The position numbers were made by a program, and so were the translations under genes. Of a DNA stretch of 64,000 nucleotides, positions 8,246 through 16,722 are shown one piece after another; position 1 is the stretch's first letter; each line of letters starts with the position of its first letter. Origin of the DNA: JAAYHV01 sp964400515 (GTDB taxonomy: Bacteria; Bacillota; Clostridia; Peptostreptococcales; Anaerovoracaceae); assembly GCA_964400515.1 (NCBI GenBank), contig CAYNTJ010000005.1, positions 84,933 to 148,932 of the forward strand. Direction: 5' to 3'. The notes beneath the pieces are model-generated. The model had not been told where the DNA came from and searched no databases. It saw only the letters and a list, made by a program, of their open reading frames with translations.

Positions 8246-8920
8246 ATGGTTATACTGTTTATTTTGATTTGTTCCATCATATTGCCCTTATTTTTAGCAG
8301 CTTTAATGATTAAGAATAATAAAAGAAATATAAAGCCAATACTATTGGGCGCATTAACCTTTATTTTCTTTCAATTGGTATTAAGAATACCTTTATTACA
8401 GTTAGTACTTCCCGGAACTATGTGGTATACTAAGCTTACATTAAACCCATGGTCCTATGCTCTATTTTTAGGATTAACAGCCGCTATTTTCGAAGAAGTA
8501 GGAAGTTATGTGGTTATAAGATTATTTATGAAAAAAAATCTTAATCCCAAATCAGGACTGTGCTTTGGAATAGGCCATGGAGGCATAGAGGCAATTTTGT
8601 TGGTGGGCATAAATGTCATCATAGCTTTGATTCTTTCCCTTCCCATGGGAAGCTCATATGAACTTGCATTGGGAGGAATAGAAAGATTGATTGCCATATC
8701 TTTTCATATCGGTATGTCCATAATGATTGTAAAAGCTGTGCAAACAAAAAAAGTCTTTTGGTTAATTATCCCCATACTATTGCATACGATTACAGATATG
8801 CTGGCAGTAATTGCCGTATATTATAATTATAAATTGTATCAAATTGAATTAATGCTCTTACCATTTGCAATTTTTGCATTGGCATTTTCATGGAGGGAAT
8901 TGAGAAATGAAAGAAAATAA
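8246..8920 (+). CDS. YhfC-family intramembrane glutamic protease-like protein
   Basis: A membrane protein of 224 residues with about six to seven helices. It carries the motif set of the YhfC/CPBP group: AIFEEVGSYVVIRL, GIGHGGIEAILL, AISFHIGMS and LHTITDML, with paired glutamates and three histidines facing the membrane. Such proteins are predicted intramembrane proteases or immunity proteins. It follows sdpI by four bases and overlaps the next lipoprotein gene, so it belongs to one operon. Proteolytic activity is inferred from the motifs. Confidence 0.78.
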   Translation: MVILFILICSIILPLFLAALMIKNNKRNIKPILLGALTFIFFQLVLRIPLLQLVLPGTMWYTKLTLNPWSYALFLGLTAAIFEEVGSYVVIRLFMKKNLNPKSGLCFGIGHGGIEAILLVGINVIIALILSLPMGSSYELALGGIERLIAISFHIGMSIMIVKAVQTKKVFWLIIPILLHTITDMLAVIAVYYNYKLYQIELMLLPFAIFALAFSWRELRNERK

Positions 8921-9326
8921 TAAAAAGAAAAACCTAATATTATTGCTATTGGTTTTAACCACACTTCTGTTTTCTTGCGGAACCCCCAGCTTGCCCGAGG
9001 GCTTCGATTCAACCGAGGTTGAAAACAGAACAAAACAAATAATCGAAGTAATAAACACAAAGGAATATGACCAAATACATTCTTTAATAAGAGAAGATTT
9101 GCAGCCCGTAATCACACCAAAACAGCTTGAAGAGGGATGGGCACCTATGCTTGATTCTGCCGGCGATTTTGTTGAAATAGACGAAATAGTATTATCCTCC
9201 GAAAGGGGAGAGAAAGATGTGGTATACGCAGTAGCAATACTTAAATGTATTTATGAAAACGAAAATCATATTTTCACATTCTATTTTGATGAAGATATGG
9301 AACTTGCAGGTTTATATATGAAGTAA
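8907..9326 (+). CDS. DUF3887-like lipoprotein
   Basis: A 139-residue secreted lipoprotein with charged N-terminus, hydrophobic core and lipobox LFSC (Cys near residue 24). The mature part (EVINTKEYDQIHSLIREDL region) resembles DUF3887, an SnoaL-like fold often found in Firmicute lipoproteins. It overlaps the YhfC-type gene by 14 bases and is nine bases before the acyltransferase gene. It should sit on the outer face of the membrane. No function is known. Confidence 0.72.
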   Translation: MKENNKKKNLILLLLVLTTLLFSCGTPSLPEGFDSTEVENRTKQIIEVINTKEYDQIHSLIREDLQPVITPKQLEEGWAPMLDSAGDFVEIDEIVLSSERGEKDVVYAVAILKCIYENENHIFTFYFDEDMELAGLYMK

Positions 9327-9335
9327 AGGATTAAC

Positions 9336-10604
9336 ATGGAAAACAAAAACATAAAATGGGAAAAATTAGATAATGCCGCCATTCTTTTCCCTGCAATTGC
9401 AGGCACAAATATGACCAATGTATATAGGATAAGCGTTACTCTAAATGAGAAAATCGAGCCCGAAAAGCTTCAGATTGCATTGGATAGGGTACTTCCTAAA
9501 TTTCCGGGTTTTAAAGTGTCTTTAAAACTTGGTTTCTTTTGGTACTATTTTGAAGAAAATAAAAATCCATCACCTATCATAGAAATGGAATCCGACTATC
9601 CTTGTCGTTACATTGATCAAAAGAAGAATAATGACTACCTTTTTAAGGTTACCTATTACGAAAACAGAATCAACTTGGAAGTCTTTCATGTATTGGCAGA
9701 CGGTGTGGGAGGCATTAACTTCCTTTTGGAATTAACATATCATTATTTGGATTTGGTTCATACAAAGAACGAATCCCAAGACATGTACTACAGCTCTAAT
9801 ACAACCACCAACAGGGAGGATAGTTTTTTAAAATACTATGATCCTGAGAAGATAAAAAAATATCCCAGCGAAAAAGCCTTGATCGTTCGCGGTGAAAAAA
9901 TGCTCCCCGGAGAACTGGGAGTAATACACGGGGTTATGTCCGTAGGTAATTTAAAAAGGGTTTGTGAGAAATATGGTGTAAGTATAAACGAATATTTGGT
10001 AAGCAATTTCATATATAGTATATATCATGAAAATATGCAAAACAAGAAGCCCATAAGAATTGCAGTTCCCGTCAACCTAAGACCATATTTTCACTCCACC
10101 ACCACTAAGAACTTCTTTATTATGGTTTCGGCGGAATTCAAGCCTTCCAGAATGGATTATGCCTTTGAGGATGTCTTAAAGGAGGTAAGCGTTGATTTAA
10201 GGAGCAAAATAACTAAGGAAAAATTAAAAGAGACATTGTCATATAATGTCTCTAACGAAAAAAACTTGATAACCAGAGCGGTTCCATTAGTGCTAAAAAA
10301 CATTGCAGTTAGATCAGTATACAGAAAGGCCGCTTTGGCAAACACCTCTACAATCACTAACATAGGTAATATTAAGGTGGAATCTCGTTTTGAAAAATAT
10401 ATAAAATCATTTCATGCGATATTATCTATTTCCCTGGGACAAAGCATAAAGGGAACCATCTGTTCCTATAAGGATGATTTAATCTTTACCTTCAGCTCTA
10501 ATCTTGTTACAACCGGAATACAGCGAGCCTTCTTCAGACAGCTTGCATTAGATGATATTGATGTTTTTATTGAAAGCAATGGAGTTTATGATGAAAAAAT
10601 GTAA
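9336..10604 (+). CDS. Condensation-fold acyltransferase (alcohol acetyltransferase-like)
   Basis: A 422-residue protein of the chloramphenicol-acetyltransferase/condensation superfamily. The active-site motif is HVLADGVGG (HxxxDG, near residue 130), with the second-half IRIAVPVNLRPYF strand typical of Pap/alcohol acetyltransferase-like proteins. It lacks membrane helices, so it probably moves an acyl group from CoA or a carrier to an alcohol or amine. The substrate is unknown. It is followed by a DUF6320-like gene and a hydrolase, an order that suggests opposing acylation and deacylation. Confidence 0.75.
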   Translation: MENKNIKWEKLDNAAILFPAIAGTNMTNVYRISVTLNEKIEPEKLQIALDRVLPKFPGFKVSLKLGFFWYYFEENKNPSPIIEMESDYPCRYIDQKKNNDYLFKVTYYENRINLEVFHVLADGVGGINFLLELTYHYLDLVHTKNESQDMYYSSNTTTNREDSFLKYYDPEKIKKYPSEKALIVRGEKMLPGELGVIHGVMSVGNLKRVCEKYGVSINEYLVSNFIYSIYHENMQNKKPIRIAVPVNLRPYFHSTTTKNFFIMVSAEFKPSRMDYAFEDVLKEVSVDLRSKITKEKLKETLSYNVSNEKNLITRAVPLVLKNIAVRSVYRKAALANTSTITNIGNIKVESRFEKYIKSFHAILSISLGQSIKGTICSYKDDLIFTFSSNLVTTGIQRAFFRQLALDDIDVFIESNGVYDEKM

Positions 10605-11265
10605 TCAATGCCAAGTATATATACAAGACAACAATAAAATTTGTCCGCTATGCCACGGTGCTTTGGAAAGAATTGATGGTAATACTTCCATAAACAATTA
10701 CCCCAATGTCCATCCAAAGAGAAAAAAGCTAAGTCTTTTTTTAAGAATATTTTTAGCTTTATCAATAGTAATAGAAACCATACTAATAACTATAAACTAC
10801 TATACCGGACACGAAACTTGGTGGAGCCCTTTTATAGGATTATATCTTCTTTACGGATATTTCCTTATGAGATTTGCATTGGTTAGATCGGGAAGCGGAA
10901 GATGGAGAGTTGTAATAGGAACATTCTTGATTGTTTTTCTGGTTATTACTGCCGATATGAGTAACGGTTATGATGGTTGGAGCGTAAATTTTATATTACC
11001 TATTGCTTTAGGGGTGCTGAACACATTATCACTGGTGTTCATCGTCATCAGGAGAAAAAATTGGCAAAGCTATTTGGTTTTTCAATTAACACTACTTGGT
11101 ATAAGCTTGCTGTCATTGGTACTTATATTGCTAAATATAATAACTTATCCTATGGTAATTGTCTTGGTTAACATCTATATAGCCCTAAGCTTTATAACGG
11201 TAACAATAATCGGAGGCAATAAAGCTCTATATGAGCTAAAGCACAGGTTTCATATCAACAGATAG
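10588..11265 (+). CDS. DUF6320-like zinc-ribbon membrane protein
   Basis: The N-terminus is a zinc ribbon (CNQCQVYI ... CPLC), followed by a basic linker and six predicted membrane helices. I choose the ATG at 10588 (GGAG four bases upstream), which overlaps the acyltransferase end by 17 bases and gives 225 residues. The frame is open 12 codons further up but without a ribosome site. I recall this kind of protein next to alcohol-acetyltransferase-like genes in Clostridia. The biochemical role is unknown. Confidence 0.68.
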   Translation: MMKKCNQCQVYIQDNNKICPLCHGALERIDGNTSINNYPNVHPKRKKLSLFLRIFLALSIVIETILITINYYTGHETWWSPFIGLYLLYGYFLMRFALVRSGSGRWRVVIGTFLIVFLVITADMSNGYDGWSVNFILPIALGVLNTLSLVFIVIRRKNWQSYLVFQLTLLGISLLSLVLILLNIITYPMVIVLVNIYIALSFITVTIIGGNKALYELKHRFHINR

Positions 11266-11277
11266 GTGGTGAGTCAT

Positions 11278-12261
11278 ATGATACCCGAAAAAGAAAGATT
11301 AGAAAAAAATCTGGAAAAGCATCATTTGGAGGGATTTATTAAAGACAGTTTAATAACCGATGAAAGCTTTAACGGAAGGTTAATTAGGGATATGATATCC
11401 GGCGTAACCTCTTTTGGGCAATACGGTGAACAAATAAAAAACGGGGAATGGCTTAAGAAAACATCCGAGCCAAGGTGGATTTGTCCTTTAAGGTTCACTT
11501 GGAAAACCTTCAGAATAGGAAATTTTGATATGGAATTAATCTCTCCCAGGGAAGGCCAAGGAGATACCGCAATATTGCAGCTTCACGGCGGCGGATTTGT
11601 GGGAGGTTTAAATAATATATACAGAACCTTTGCTTGCCTTTATGCCAACAGAAGCATTAACAGCGATATATTAACCATAGACTATAGGCTGGCTCCTGAA
11701 CACCCTTATCCCTTTGCTTTGATAGATGCAATTAATTCATATAAATGGTTAATTTATAGAGGCTATAAGAAAATAATTATAGCGGGAGATTCCGCAGGGG
11801 GCGGATTGGCTTTATCCCTATGCAGATATCTTCTCGATAAAGGCTACAAATCACCCAGCGGCATTATAGTCATGTCCCCTTGGACAGATCTAACCGTTTC
11901 CGGTGACTCTGTAAAATATAATTACAAATTAGATCCTTTATTTGGAGGAAGTCAAAACACACTGTTGTATAGCAAAGATTATGTAAAAAACGCAGATCCA
12001 AGGGACCCATACTTATCCCCATTATTCGCAAGCTATGTCGGTTTCCCTAGGATGCTTATACAGGTCGGATCATACGAAATGCTATTGGACGATTCAACAA
12101 GAGTTGCGGCCAAAGCAAAAATGGCCGGAGTAGATATAAAACTATCTATTTATGAAGGCATGTTTCATAATTTTCAGAAGGCCATGTGGTTAATTAAAGA
12201 ATCAAGAGATGCCTGGAATGAAATTGAAGAATTTTTAGAAGAAACAATCACACGGGATTAA
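11278..12261 (+). CDS. Alpha/beta hydrolase of the hormone-sensitive-lipase group
   Basis: A protein of 327 residues with the HSL-family oxyanion motif HGGG (in LQLHGGGFVGG), nucleophile elbow GDSAGG, Asp in the DPYLSPL/GSYEMLLDD region and a C-terminal His (GMFHNF). It should hydrolyse a small ester, possibly the product of the upstream acyltransferase. The start ATG 11278 has AGGTGG eight bases upstream. Its stop codon lies in the loop of a bidirectional terminator and overlaps that of the convergent dehydratase. Confidence 0.85.
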   Translation: MIPEKERLEKNLEKHHLEGFIKDSLITDESFNGRLIRDMISGVTSFGQYGEQIKNGEWLKKTSEPRWICPLRFTWKTFRIGNFDMELISPREGQGDTAILQLHGGGFVGGLNNIYRTFACLYANRSINSDILTIDYRLAPEHPYPFALIDAINSYKWLIYRGYKKIIIAGDSAGGGLALSLCRYLLDKGYKSPSGIIVMSPWTDLTVSGDSVKYNYKLDPLFGGSQNTLLYSKDYVKNADPRDPYLSPLFASYVGFPRMLIQVGSYEMLLDDSTRVAAKAKMAGVDIKLSIYEGMFHNFQKAMWLIKESRDAWNEIEEFLEETITRD

Positions 12262-12271
12262 CCGTGTGATT
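12246..12271. terminator. Bidirectional terminator embedded in two convergent gene ends
   Basis: AATCACACGG and CCGTGTGATT form a ten-base-pair perfect stem with a six-base loop. The loop contains the stop codons of both the hydrolase (plus) and the dehydratase (minus), and the stem encodes both C-termini. TTTTATTAT follows on the plus strand. Confidence 0.75.
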
Positions 12272-13208
12272 TTATTATATCCGTAAACAATTTTTCATCA
12301 ATATTGCCTCCGCTTAACACACAAGCAACCTTATTGCCAAAACGCCTTTTATCATTAAGCACTGCCGCTACAGATACTGCCCCTGAGGGTTCTACTATAA
12401 CCTTTTCCTTTAAAGCCAAAAAGGCTACTGCTTCAGTGATGCTCCTTTCACTAACTAATACAACATCATCAATGCATTCATCCTTAGACTCATAGGCAAG
12501 TTCCCCTATGCCTCCAATTAGTGCTTCGCATATCGACTCATCATTGGGATATTGCTTATAACAAAAATTATCATTTATTGAAGCCTTCATAGCAGGACAA
12601 GCCTCGGTTTGTACTCCGATTATCCTAACGCTAGGTTTAATAAGTTTTGCCCCATAAGCAACTCCGGTTATTAAACCGCCACCACCAACAGGAACCAAAA
12701 TGCTCTCGATTTCCGGTTGTTCCATCATAATTTCAAGGCCTACTGTACCCTGTCCTGCATATACCAAAGGATCTTTATCATAGGGATCAATATAGGTCAT
12801 CCCACTTCTTTCTACATATTCTTCTCCCATCGTGTGAGCCTCATCATAATTGTCACCAAGAAAAATTACTTCCCCTCCGTATTTTTTTATGGCATCTGTT
12901 TTAGCCTTTGGCGTAATACCGGGCACTATTATTATTGCTTTATTTATACCCAGAAGTTTTGCGCAGTAACTTACCGACAAGCCATGGTTCCCCGAAGAAA
13001 TTGTAACCACACCTTTCTTTTTTTCATCATCACTTAGGGACAGCATCCTATTCATTGCTCCCCTTAGCTTAAAACTTTTCACGGGTTGCAAGCACTCTTT
13101 TTTTAAATATACTTCATTTTCTGCATCGCTTATAGATATGGCTTTATCTAAGGGTGTCTTATATACTATTTCCTTTATATTTGAGTAAGCCAAATTAACG
13201 TCTATCAT
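12258..13208 (-). CDS. Threonine/serine dehydratase family PLP enzyme
   Basis: A 316-residue fold-type II PLP enzyme. The Schiff-base lysine is in SFKLRGAMNRM (near residue 45), the phosphate loop is SSGNHG, and VGGGGLITG follows in the second half. Length fits catabolic threonine ammonia-lyase without a regulatory ACT domain; serine/threonine dehydratase or EutB-like roles are alternatives. It ends an amino-acid cluster with an aminotransferase and an OCD-family gene, so it may deaminate an amino-acid intermediate there. GGAGGG precedes the ATG. Confidence 0.8.
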   Translation of the reverse strand: MIDVNLAYSNIKEIVYKTPLDKAISISDAENEVYLKKECLQPVKSFKLRGAMNRMLSLSDDEKKKGVVTISSGNHGLSVSYCAKLLGINKAIIIVPGITPKAKTDAIKKYGGEVIFLGDNYDEAHTMGEEYVERSGMTYIDPYDKDPLVYAGQGTVGLEIMMEQPEIESILVPVGGGGLITGVAYGAKLIKPSVRIIGVQTEACPAMKASINDNFCYKQYPNDESICEALIGGIGELAYESKDECIDDVVLVSERSITEAVAFLALKEKVIVEPSGAVSVAAVLNDKRRFGNKVACVLSGGNIDEKLFTDIIKSHG

Positions 13209-13217
13209 CTATCCCTC

Positions 13218-14342
13218 CTAACTTTCAAATTGCTTTAAAAATTCAGTTATTTTCTCCATACCGGCTTTTTCAACCTCCGGGCTATTGCAATAACCGATTC
13301 TCAAGAACCCTTCCATATCCAAAGCAGAACCAGGCAAAAGCATTACTCCGGTTTCTTCAAGTAATTTTATACACAAATCTACCGAAGGCATATCAATATC
13401 ATATTTAAGGAATGCTGTGGTGCCTCCTTTAGGCTTAACATATGAGATCAGTTTCTCCCCGTTTACCCATTCATCCAACAATTTTGCATTTTCCCTGACT
13501 ATTTTTAGATTTCTTTCAAGGATTTTTTCCTTATTCTTTAATGCTATAGTTGCAAGTCTATCATCTATCATCCCCACACTTATTACATGATAATCCCTTT
13601 GTCTGTTTATCCTTTCGATAAATTCCTCGGGTCCGGCTATCCATCCCAATCTAATACCTGCCATGGAAAATGTTTTAGACATGCTTGCAGTACTTATTCC
13701 CTTTTCGTATAAATCAACTATTGAAGTTGTAAAACTATTACCTTCATGAGTGAGCCCTCTATAAGCTTCATCGCAAATAATATAAGCATCTACTGATTTT
13801 GCGATTTTTACGATTTCTTTAAGAAAATCATCATCCATAACAGCTCCCGTAGGGTTATTAGGATTATTGATACATATAAGTTTGGTATTATCATTTGCAA
13901 GCTTTTTTAATTGCTGCAAATCAGGCAAAAATTCATTTTCATACTTTAGAGGAAGTATTTTTACTTCCGCTCCTATTGACTCTGGTATGGAATAATGTTG
14001 CTGATATGTGGGCAATACAGAAATAACTCTATCTCCCGGTTCAACCAAAGTCATTATGGATAGTGCGTTTGCCCCTATTGCCCCATGGGTAACAGTAGTG
14101 TTTTCTATACTAACATTTTTGTATAGCTTGCATATTTGTTCTCTCAATTCCAAAGACCCTTCAATGGCCCCGTATGTCAATTTCATATTACATAGTTCAT
14201 CATAAAAGCTTTCCGTTAAGCCTGCCATTTCAAGCAGTTCTCCAACCTTAAGCGATTCTACACAAGTTTCTGCCAGATTATATACACAATTGTTTTCGTA
14301 TAGGTTCATCCATATTTCAACCCCAAAATCTTTTATTTTCAT
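13218..14342 (-). CDS. PLP-dependent class I/II aminotransferase
   Basis: A 374-residue fold-type I enzyme. It has NNPNNPTGAV, ICDEAYRG and the Schiff-base lysine in ASMSKTFSMAGIRLGW. The N-terminal stretch (FGVEIWMNLYENN) reminds me of the capreomycidine-synthase/arginine-related branch, which is only a hint. It lies nine bases after the OCD-family gene and ten before the dehydratase, in one operon. The substrate is probably a basic or small amino acid processed with those two enzymes. Confidence 0.78.
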   Translation of the reverse strand: MKIKDFGVEIWMNLYENNCVYNLAETCVESLKVGELLEMAGLTESFYDELCNMKLTYGAIEGSLELREQICKLYKNVSIENTTVTHGAIGANALSIMTLVEPGDRVISVLPTYQQHYSIPESIGAEVKILPLKYENEFLPDLQQLKKLANDNTKLICINNPNNPTGAVMDDDFLKEIVKIAKSVDAYIICDEAYRGLTHEGNSFTTSIVDLYEKGISTASMSKTFSMAGIRLGWIAGPEEFIERINRQRDYHVISVGMIDDRLATIALKNKEKILERNLKIVRENAKLLDEWVNGEKLISYVKPKGGTTAFLKYDIDMPSVDLCIKLLEETGVMLLPGSALDMEGFLRIGYCNSPEVEKAGMEKITEFLKQFES

Positions 14343-14350
14343 AACTCCTC

Positions 14351-15343
14351 CTATAGCTTAACAGTGGTTCCCAAACCCTGTTTTCTTGCCTTATCTATTG
14401 CCAAGGTCCCTGTCAATAAATCTAAAAGAGCAGTACCGGTAGCATCAAATACCGTAATATCTTCTTCAGACATTCGCCCTTTTATACCCCCGCTTATTAC
14501 CTCGCCAATTTCACCTAATATATCATCTTTGCTAATAATACCTTTTTTGATAGGTATTTCTATCTCGCCCACGTTAATGTTTTGCTCAATGTCGTCAACG
14601 AAAATTCTGGCATTCCTTAGTATCTCAGGATCGATTTCTTCCTTTCCTGACATATCAGCTCCAATGCAACTGAAATGTGTGCCGGGTTTAACCCATTCTT
14701 TCATTATGATCGGCTCTTTAGAAGGGGTAGCCGTTATTATTATGTCACTTTCCAAAGTGGCCTTCTCAATATCTGTAACTGCTTCAAACCTAACATCTTT
14801 ATATGCTTTTTCCAGTTTTGCAACCATCTTTTCCGCATACTTAACATCTATCGGATCATATATTTTTACATTACAAACAGATGGAACTGCCATTAAAGTC
14901 TCGGGTATCATAAAGCTAGCCACATGACCTGCTCCCACCATCATAAGATTTTTAGCGTCCTTCTTTGCCAAATACTTGGCTCCTATTGCTCCTGCTGCAC
15001 CGGTTCTGATTCCCGTAACATATGAACCGTCTAGTATTCCCTTTGGAGCTCCGGTATTTGCATCGCATATAAGAATGGTACCCATTAACATAGGCAAACC
15101 TTTCTTTTCATTATCACCAAACCATGAAACTAGCTTTAATCCGAATATTTCAGAATCCATAAGCCATCCTGATTTAATATCCATGTCTGCTACTCCCGGG
15201 TTGAACTCATGAAATACTAAAGGAAAAACAATACTCCTATTATTGGCCTTCTGCACATATACATCCTCTACGGTTTTTATAACTTCTTCGTATTTTAACA
15301 ACTTTTCACTTTCTTCGGCATTAATAATTATTATCTCGTTCAT
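14351..15343 (-). CDS. Ornithine cyclodeaminase/mu-crystallin family protein
   Basis: A protein of 330 residues with the family core: GLKLVSWF, DGSYVTGIRTGAAGAIGAKY and Rossmann loop MVGAGHVASF. Members include ornithine cyclodeaminase, ketimine reductases, alanine dehydrogenases and EutC. They bind NAD(H) and act on alpha-amino or imino acids. With a dehydratase and an aminotransferase beside it, a role in degrading or interconverting an amino acid is likely, but which one cannot be read. ATG 15343 has AGGAGG at the right distance; the GTG nine bases upstream does not. Confidence 0.8.
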   Translation of the reverse strand: MNEIIIINAEESEKLLKYEEVIKTVEDVYVQKANNRSIVFPLVFHEFNPGVADMDIKSGWLMDSEIFGLKLVSWFGDNEKKGLPMLMGTILICDANTGAPKGILDGSYVTGIRTGAAGAIGAKYLAKKDAKNLMMVGAGHVASFMIPETLMAVPSVCNVKIYDPIDVKYAEKMVAKLEKAYKDVRFEAVTDIEKATLESDIIITATPSKEPIIMKEWVKPGTHFSCIGADMSGKEEIDPEILRNARIFVDDIEQNINVGEIEIPIKKGIISKDDILGEIGEVISGGIKGRMSEEDITVFDATGTALLDLLTGTLAIDKARKQGLGTTVKL

Positions 15344-15381
15344 ATAATACACCTCCTATTAAATATTATTATATATCCCTC

Positions 15382-16593
15382 TTATATTATATTCTTTGTA
15401 GTTATTATAATATTAGCAAAATATTTTTGTAAAAAAACAAGGGGATTAGTTTCCCCCGTTACCTTGTTAATCTTATATACTTTCATAGTTAAGTAAAGCT
15501 CTATATAACCATTACCATTTTCGCTTAATAACTCCTTTAATTTGTTTATCCTATATCTTATCGTATTTGGATGTTGATGTAGCTTTTTTGATGTTTCCAG
15601 TATATCACCTTCATTATCTATAAAAACTTCTGCAGTTTCCATAAAATATGAATTATATTGTTTGTCATGCTCATTTATTAGTGAAATGTATTCTTCACAC
15701 TGTTTGAAAAGCCCTATATTTTTGACTTTTGGTAACAACATTTTATATACACCAATATTGTCATAGGAACATATTTCCATGCCTTCAATACTTGAAACTT
15801 CCGCCGCAATAAGTCCTCTGTCTATGGTATTTTTTATATCATATTTATTACTGTCATTTAACTGATACCCTAAATAATAATTCTCTTTATCGATTAGATT
15901 TAATGTGGATTTTAATAAGCTGCTGCCCTTTGGGGCTTCATCATAGTTTAAAAAAAACATCAACCCGTCTTTATAAAGTCCCATGTATATTTCATTCTTT
16001 ATTGGCATAGCATCAATCATGCTTTCCAAAGCTTTGCACTCATCAATTAGTACTCTTTCTTCGCGATCCTTCTGTAATCCGTACAAAACTGCAGTATGCT
16101 TAAATGATACTTTATTTACCTCTGCCATTAGTTCACCTAATTCGGCAGAACCCATTTCTCCCTTTAGAAGCTTGTCTATTTTAAGCTGAAAATCACTATA
16201 CTTGTTGCTACTGTTTATAAGGTTTTTTATTCCTACTATTATATCCTCTGCGTAGACTTCCGTTGGATAGAAAAGTATAGGTATATCTAATTCATCCGCC
16301 CTTATGATACAACTCTTTGGGATTTCTTTATAGAAAACCTCCTTAATGGCAAGTCCTGCTATTCCGGCGTCTAAAAGCGCATTGATATATATCTCTACCT
16401 CTTCCACCGAATCCTTGCAAACAAATAATGTGGTCAAAACAAAATCACCCTTACCAAAGGAAAATGGAATTTGCTCTATGCTTTCATAGTCATGAATTCC
16501 TATATTTTTTAAGATATTCGTTTTGCCCGTGCTATTAGTTATACGTCTAAAACCTTTAAATTCAGACATCTTGAGTACATCAGAAATATACAT
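15382..16593 (-). CDS. PucR-family transcriptional regulator
   Basis: A 403-residue regulator. The N-terminal PucR domain (GKGDFVLTTLFVCKDS region) is followed by a variable middle and the C-terminal CdaR/PucR helix-turn-helix (ETSKKLHQHPNTIRYRINKL). Such proteins respond to purines or amino acids. The ATG has TAGGAG supplied by the end of the small gene upstream, ten bases away, so translation is probably coupled. A second PucR gene with the same architecture occurs at 56826-57983, also near a DMT exporter. Confidence 0.85.
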   Translation of the reverse strand: MYISDVLKMSEFKGFRRITNSTGKTNILKNIGIHDYESIEQIPFSFGKGDFVLTTLFVCKDSVEEVEIYINALLDAGIAGLAIKEVFYKEIPKSCIIRADELDIPILFYPTEVYAEDIIVGIKNLINSSNKYSDFQLKIDKLLKGEMGSAELGELMAEVNKVSFKHTAVLYGLQKDREERVLIDECKALESMIDAMPIKNEIYMGLYKDGLMFFLNYDEAPKGSSLLKSTLNLIDKENYYLGYQLNDSNKYDIKNTIDRGLIAAEVSSIEGMEICSYDNIGVYKMLLPKVKNIGLFKQCEEYISLINEHDKQYNSYFMETAEVFIDNEGDILETSKKLHQHPNTIRYRINKLKELLSENGNGYIELYLTMKVYKINKVTGETNPLVFLQKYFANIIITTKNII

Positions 16594-16602
16594 ATGTCTC
16601 TC

Positions 16603-16722
16603 CTAACCCATTAAAGCCACTCCTGTTGTTATAATGGCAAATAACACCATAGAAATAATTATAACCAATGCAACGATTCTATTAAACTTTTGTTTTTTCT
16701 TGTATGAATTTTTCTTGTTCAA
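16603..16722 (-). CDS. Small membrane protein, 39 residues
   Basis: An unlisted small gene. A TTG start at 16722 has GAGGAG about eight bases upstream, and the frame ends with TAG at 16603. The product has a lysine-rich N-terminus (MNKKNSYKKKQKFNR) and one hydrophobic helix (IVALVIIISMVLFAIITTG). This architecture resembles DUF4044 or Prli42-type small membrane proteins. It overlaps the end of the DMT exporter gene by 41 bases in another frame and stops ten bases before pucR, with the pucR ribosome site at its end. Function unknown. Confidence 0.6.
   Translation of the reverse strand: MNKKNSYKKKQKFNRIVALVIIISMVLFAIITTGVALMG

Noticed and set aside
14351..15343. Assigning the OCD-family gene to ornithine cyclodeamination
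   Set aside because: The family is functionally diverse and the cluster has no ornithine or proline genes beside it, so a specific reaction would be a guess.
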